A stretch of DNA of 8,710 bases from CAZILN01 sp964540005 (GTDB lineage Bacteria; Bacteroidota; Bacteroidia; Bacteroidales; SM23-62): assembly GCA_964540005.1 (NCBI GenBank), contig CAZILN010000097.1, positions 1 through 8,710 on the forward strand. Direction: 5' to 3'. Positions 7,254-8,710 of this stretch are shown here, in pieces; positions within the stretch are counted from its first letter, which is position 1, and the number at the start of each line of letters is the position of its first letter. The position numbers and the translations under genes were made by a program. Under the pieces are notes generated by a model. It worked only from the letters and a program-made list of their open reading frames with translations, did not search any database and was not told where the DNA came from.

Positions 7254-8018
7254 ATGAGAACACTTTTAGTAATGCTTGCCTTCTTCTTATGCGCGGCCAT
7301 AACAGAGGCACAGGACAATACCATGACCGGCGGAAAGGTCATTTACGATGAAGTCATGAAACTTGATATCAAAATTGATGGCGATGCCAGCCAGTTTGCA
7401 CATATGCTGCCGAAAGAGAGGAAAAGCGTAAAAGTACTTTTCTTCAACCCTGAGGAAAGCCTGTATGAAAAAGGTGGTGAAGAGGATGAATCCATTGACA
7501 AGGTGGTTGAATCAGGGGAAGCCATGGTGCAAATAAAAATGACCGAACCCGATAACAAGCTGTATACCAACCTGGACAAGAAATCAAAGATCGAGCAGAA
7601 GGAATTTATGACAAGGATCTTTCTTATTGAAGGAGGTATCCCTGAGCATTCCTGGAAACTGACAGGACAGCAGAAAATGATCCTCGATTATCCGTGCCAG
7701 GAAGCGACCCTGGAGACGGATGATAAACACGTTTCTGCCTGGTTTACTCCGGCTATCCCTGTCCCTGCCGGTCCGGCAGAATATGGCAGCCTGCCCGGAC
7801 TCATACTTGCAGTTGATATTGATGAGGGACAGAGAGTGATTACAGCACGGTCGGTTGAATCCATAGAGCCTACAGCCGAGAATTTAAGAAAACCTAAAAA
7901 AGGAAAGAAAGTAAGCCAGGAGGAATACGAAGCCATTGTTGCCGAGAAGATGGAGGAAATGGGAGGTGAACAGGGTGAAGGAGGCAACGTTCATATGATG
8001 ATCAGGATAGAACAGTAA
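7254..8018 (+). CDS. GLPGLI-family secreted protein
   Basis: This 254-residue exported protein belongs to the GLPGLI (Porph_ging-type) family of Bacteroidetes, whose function is not established. The signal peptide is residues 1-19 (cleavage likely after ITEAQ/EA), placing the protein in the periplasm or envelope. The family hallmark is at about 174-188, YGSLPGLILAVDIDEG, preceded by the conserved stretch with a Cys (LDYPCQEA, about 145-152) and a Trp-Phe-Thr-Pro segment (AWFTPAIP). The body also has an acidic segment (EEDESID, about 77-83). The C-terminal part has a basic KPKKGKK stretch, then a Glu/Met/Gly-rich tail ending near HMMIRIEQ. It is likely co-transcribed with the outer-membrane receptor 12 bp downstream, a pairing common for this family, so it may assist or be handled by that receptor. 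The start is supported by the promoter and A-rich leader. Divergence from a two-component operon suggests stress- or signal-controlled expression (inference). Confidence 0.88.
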   Translation: MRTLLVMLAFFLCAAITEAQDNTMTGGKVIYDEVMKLDIKIDGDASQFAHMLPKERKSVKVLFFNPEESLYEKGGEEDESIDKVVESGEAMVQIKMTEPDNKLYTNLDKKSKIEQKEFMTRIFLIEGGIPEHSWKLTGQQKMILDYPCQEATLETDDKHVSAWFTPAIPVPAGPAEYGSLPGLILAVDIDEGQRVITARSVESIEPTAENLRKPKKGKKVSQEEYEAIVAEKMEEMGGEQGEGGNVHMMIRIEQ

Positions 8019-8030
8019 GCAGGCGAAAGG

Positions 8031-8710
8031 ATGAAGATAATTGCAGCTTGTTTACTGATATTCTTCTCAGTACAGGCATTCAGCCAGTCCAACAACATCA
8101 GCGGGAACATCCTCAAGGAGGACGGTTCAGCCATGGCTTTTGCAACCGCAGTGTTGCTGAATCCTGAGGACTCAACCCTGGTATATTACGGGATCAGTAA
8201 TGATGAAGGATTCTTTGAGATAAAAAACATCAGAAGCGGGAATTACCTCATGCAGGTAGCATTCATTGGTTATGAGACCATTTACCGTAATATGAGTGTG
8301 CCCACACAGGAAGGGAATGCCCCGCTGGTATTTGTGATGAAGGAAGAATCCCTTGATATTGATGAGGTGCAGGTTGTCGGTGAGGCCATACCTATAGTTA
8401 TTAAAAGAGATACCATAGAATATAACCGCTCTGCCTATAAACTCAGGGAGGATGACGTTGTGGAGGATCTTCTGAAGAAACTGCCGGGGATCGAGGTGGA
8501 CAGGGCCGGAAATATCAAGGCACTGGGGGAAGAGGTACAAAGGGTGTATGTTGACGGGAAAGAATTCTTCGGTAATGACCCCAAGGTCGCTACCAGGAAT
8601 GTGCCTGCCAGGGCTGTTGACAAGGTTCAAATGTATGACAAGCTTTCAGATGAAGCGGAATTTACAGGGATTGACGATGGCACGCGGGATAAAACACTGA
8701 ACCTTGTCCT
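8031..8710 (+). CDS. TonB-receptor-like outer-membrane beta-barrel protein, 3' partial
   Basis: Only the first 226 residues are in the window. A signal peptide (MKIIAACLLIFFSVQAFS, cleavage near Gln19) is followed by a carboxypeptidase-regulatory-like beta-sandwich (about 22-105; key features SGNILKEDG, ISNDEGFFEIKNI and VAFIGYET) and then a plug domain (about 110-226; DEVQVVGE, VEDLLKKLPGIEVD, RVYVDGKEFFGND). This is the layout of the Bacteroidetes family of large (usually about 800-900-residue) outer-membrane beta-barrel proteins related to TonB-dependent receptors. They are distinct from SusC, whose hallmark spacing is not seen here. The ATG at 8031 lies 12 bp after the GLPGLI stop, so the two are one operon. 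The transported ligand cannot be predicted. The barrel and C-terminus lie beyond the window. Confidence 0.9.
   Translation, partial: MKIIAACLLIFFSVQAFSQSNNISGNILKEDGSAMAFATAVLLNPEDSTLVYYGISNDEGFFEIKNIRSGNYLMQVAFIGYETIYRNMSVPTQEGNAPLVFVMKEESLDIDEVQVVGEAIPIVIKRDTIEYNRSAYKLREDDVVEDLLKKLPGIEVDRAGNIKALGEEVQRVYVDGKEFFGNDPKVATRNVPARAVDKVQMYDKLSDEAEFTGIDDGTRDKTLNLV

Noticed and set aside
8172..8630. Open frame of about 150 codons on the minus strand
   Set aside because: It is antisense to the signal/regulatory-like/plug region of the receptor gene, which has clear homology features; it is a shadow frame.

Overview
The window reads as Bacteroidota (Bacteroidetes) chromosome, most likely an environmental or gut member of the Bacteroidales/Marinilabiliales type; the genus cannot be fixed from the sequence. 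Evidence for the phylum: a periplasmic two-component 'propeller' sensor kinase with a Y_Y_Y domain, a GLPGLI-family secreted protein, a carboxypeptidase-regulatory-like/plug outer-membrane receptor, a sulfatase, A-rich leaders in place of strong Shine-Dalgarno sites, and a promoter matching the Bacteroidetes TTTG / TAnnTTTG pattern.

Layout. (1) 1-1487, + strand: the 3' part of a formylglycine-dependent S1-family sulfatase whose N-terminus lies upstream of the window. (2) 1471-4785, - strand: a 1104-residue sensor histidine kinase with a signal peptide, about 14 propeller repeats, a Y_Y_Y domain, one membrane segment and a kinase core. It ends without the receiver and AraC domains of classical hybrid two-component regulators, and it converges on the sulfatase with a 17-bp tail-to-tail overlap. 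(3) 4916-7115, - strand: a membrane histidine kinase followed by an OmpR-family response regulator, overlapping by 26 bp. (4) 7254-8710, + strand: a GLPGLI-family secreted protein followed 12 bp later by the N-terminal part of a TonB-receptor-like outer-membrane protein that runs off the window.

How the parts may work together. The kinase/regulator operon and the GLPGLI/receptor operon diverge from a 138-bp intergenic region. That region holds three exact copies of TTAACCT at helix-phased spacing (starts at 7137, 7147 and 7168), upstream of a Bacteroidetes-type promoter facing the GLPGLI gene. The simplest reading is an envelope-sensing two-component system that controls itself and the divergent secreted/outer-membrane pair. 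The propeller kinase has no output domain of its own and could signal to the adjacent OmpR-type regulator or to an unlinked one. It may sense a glycan related to the substrate of the neighbouring sulfatase. Both ideas are inferences from gene order.

No RNA genes, insertion sequences, CRISPR arrays or integration sites were seen. There is no gene-free stretch longer than 138 bp. No wholly new system is evident. The most open questions are the GLPGLI/receptor pair under apparent two-component control and the propeller kinase without a DNA-binding output.
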